Source: Chloroflexota bacterium
GTDB lineage: Bacteria > Chloroflexota > Limnocylindria > QHBO01
NCBI GenBank assembly: GCA_029865285.1
Contig: JAOUHE010000110.1
Coordinates: 1 to 5,727 of the forward strand
DNA: 5,727 nucleotides
Direction of reading: 5' to 3'
Each line of letters starts with the position of its first letter. Positions within the stretch are counted from its first letter, which is position 1. Positions 5,319 to 5,727 of this stretch are shown here, piece by piece. Under the pieces are notes generated by a model. It ran no database searches and was not told the DNA's origin. It saw only the letters and a program-made list of their open reading frames with translations. A program made the position numbers and the translations under genes.

Positions 5319-5727
5319 ATGCCCGAGCTCCCCGAGGTGGAGACCGTCGCTCGCGACCTGCAGCGCCAGGTTGTCGGCGCGGTGATCACCGATGTTGACG
5401 TTCGCTGGGGTCGGACGGTGCGCCACCCGGAGCCCCCTGAGCGGTTCGCCGCCGAACTGCGGGGCGCGGCCATCCAGCGCGTCGGTCGGCGGGCCAAGAG
5501 CGTCCTGCTGCACCTCGCCGATGGCCGCGTGATGACCGTCGCCCTGCGGATGACCGGGGCCCTGATCGTGGCGCCTCCGGCGACGGCCGATGACCCTTAC
5601 GCACGGGTCGTCTTCCACCTCGCCGACGGGCGTCAGCTGCGATTCCGCGACGTGCGCAAGTTCGGCCGGATCGGGCTCTGGGAGGGGGGCGGCCTGCGCA
5701 GCGGCACCGCCGCACCACGTGCCGGCG
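5319..5727 (+). CDS. mutM: Formamidopyrimidine-DNA glycosylase, N-terminal half (cut by window edge)
   Basis: The frame starts at the ATG at 5319 and is open for 136 codons to the right edge. It begins M-P-E-L-P-E-V-E-T-V, the hallmark of Fpg/Nei glycosylases: after Met removal, Pro is the Schiff-base nucleophile and the next Glu is catalytic. K60, in R-R-A-K-S, corresponds to the conserved Lys of the N-terminal domain. R77-M78-T79-G80 matches the void-filling Met loop, and D111-V-R113-K-F115-G matches the DNA-wedging Arg/Phe loop. The Met/Arg/Phe set favours Fpg (8-oxoguanine and formamidopyrimidine excision) over Nei. The helix-two-turn-helix and C-terminal zinc finger would lie beyond the window. 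Only 3 bp separate it from polA and no promoter is visible between them, so an operon is likely: MutM excises the base and nicks the strand, and PolA can fill the gap. No good Shine-Dalgarno is seen (GAGG at 5301 is too far), so initiation probably depends on coupling to polA. Confidence 0.94.
   Translation, partial: MPELPEVETVARDLQRQVVGAVITDVDVRWGRTVRHPEPPERFAAELRGAAIQRVGRRAKSVLLHLADGRVMTVALRMTGALIVAPPATADDPYARVVFHLADGRQLRFRDVRKFGRIGLWEGGGLRSGTAAPRAG

Noticed and set aside
1..5727. CRISPR array, insertion sequence, integrated element at the tRNA, or defence system
   Set aside because: There are no regularly spaced direct repeats, transposase or integrase genes, or repeated tRNA 3' end, and composition looks even across the window.

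Overview
The window is a GC-rich bacterial chromosomal segment with tightly packed genes, GC-rich third codon positions and a housekeeping gene set. The mix of an ECF sigma/zinc-finger anti-sigma pair, a PolA whose proofreading domain has lost its catalytic residues, polA followed directly by mutM, and apparently leaderless starts fits a Chloroflexota (Thermomicrobia-like) or possibly an actinobacterial lineage. I favour Chloroflexota at moderate-to-low confidence; no marker here settles it.

Layout, left to right. 1-237 (-): the N-terminal part of a small membrane protein with a four-cysteine zinc knuckle and one visible membrane segment, running off the left edge. 238-348: an intergenic stretch holding a perfect 11-bp GC-rich hairpin. 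349-434 (-): tRNA-Leu (anticodon CAA) with an encoded CCA end. 460-1098 (+): an ECF-type sigma factor, overlapping by four bases (ATGA) a zf-HC2 anti-sigma factor at 1095-1826 (+), which has two predicted membrane helices and an 8-residue tandem repeat in its exported linker. 1848-2360 (-): a tail-anchored J-domain protein, convergent with the anti-sigma gene. 2421-5315 (+): DNA polymerase I, divergent from the J-domain gene across a 60-bp gap. 5319-5727 (+): the N-terminal half of formamidopyrimidine-DNA glycosylase (mutM/fpg), 3 bp after polA and cut by the right edge.

Functional grouping. The sigma/anti-sigma pair should be a self-contained extracytoplasmic signalling unit: the membrane-bound anti-sigma holds the sigma factor until a signal releases it. 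polA and mutM form a likely base-excision-repair operon: MutM removes oxidised purines and PolA fills and processes the gap. The J-domain protein probably recruits DnaK to the inner face of the membrane.

The most interesting regulatory observation is the promoter architecture. Hexamers resembling the -10 box lie 6 bp before the ATG of polA and of the J-domain gene (6 bp with a weaker box for the sigma gene, 8 bp for the zinc-knuckle gene), which implies leaderless mRNAs. The tRNA-Leu and sigma genes diverge from one AT-rich island that contains a perfect TATAAT on the tRNA strand. I see no CRISPR array, insertion sequence, phage gene or clearly new multi-gene system.
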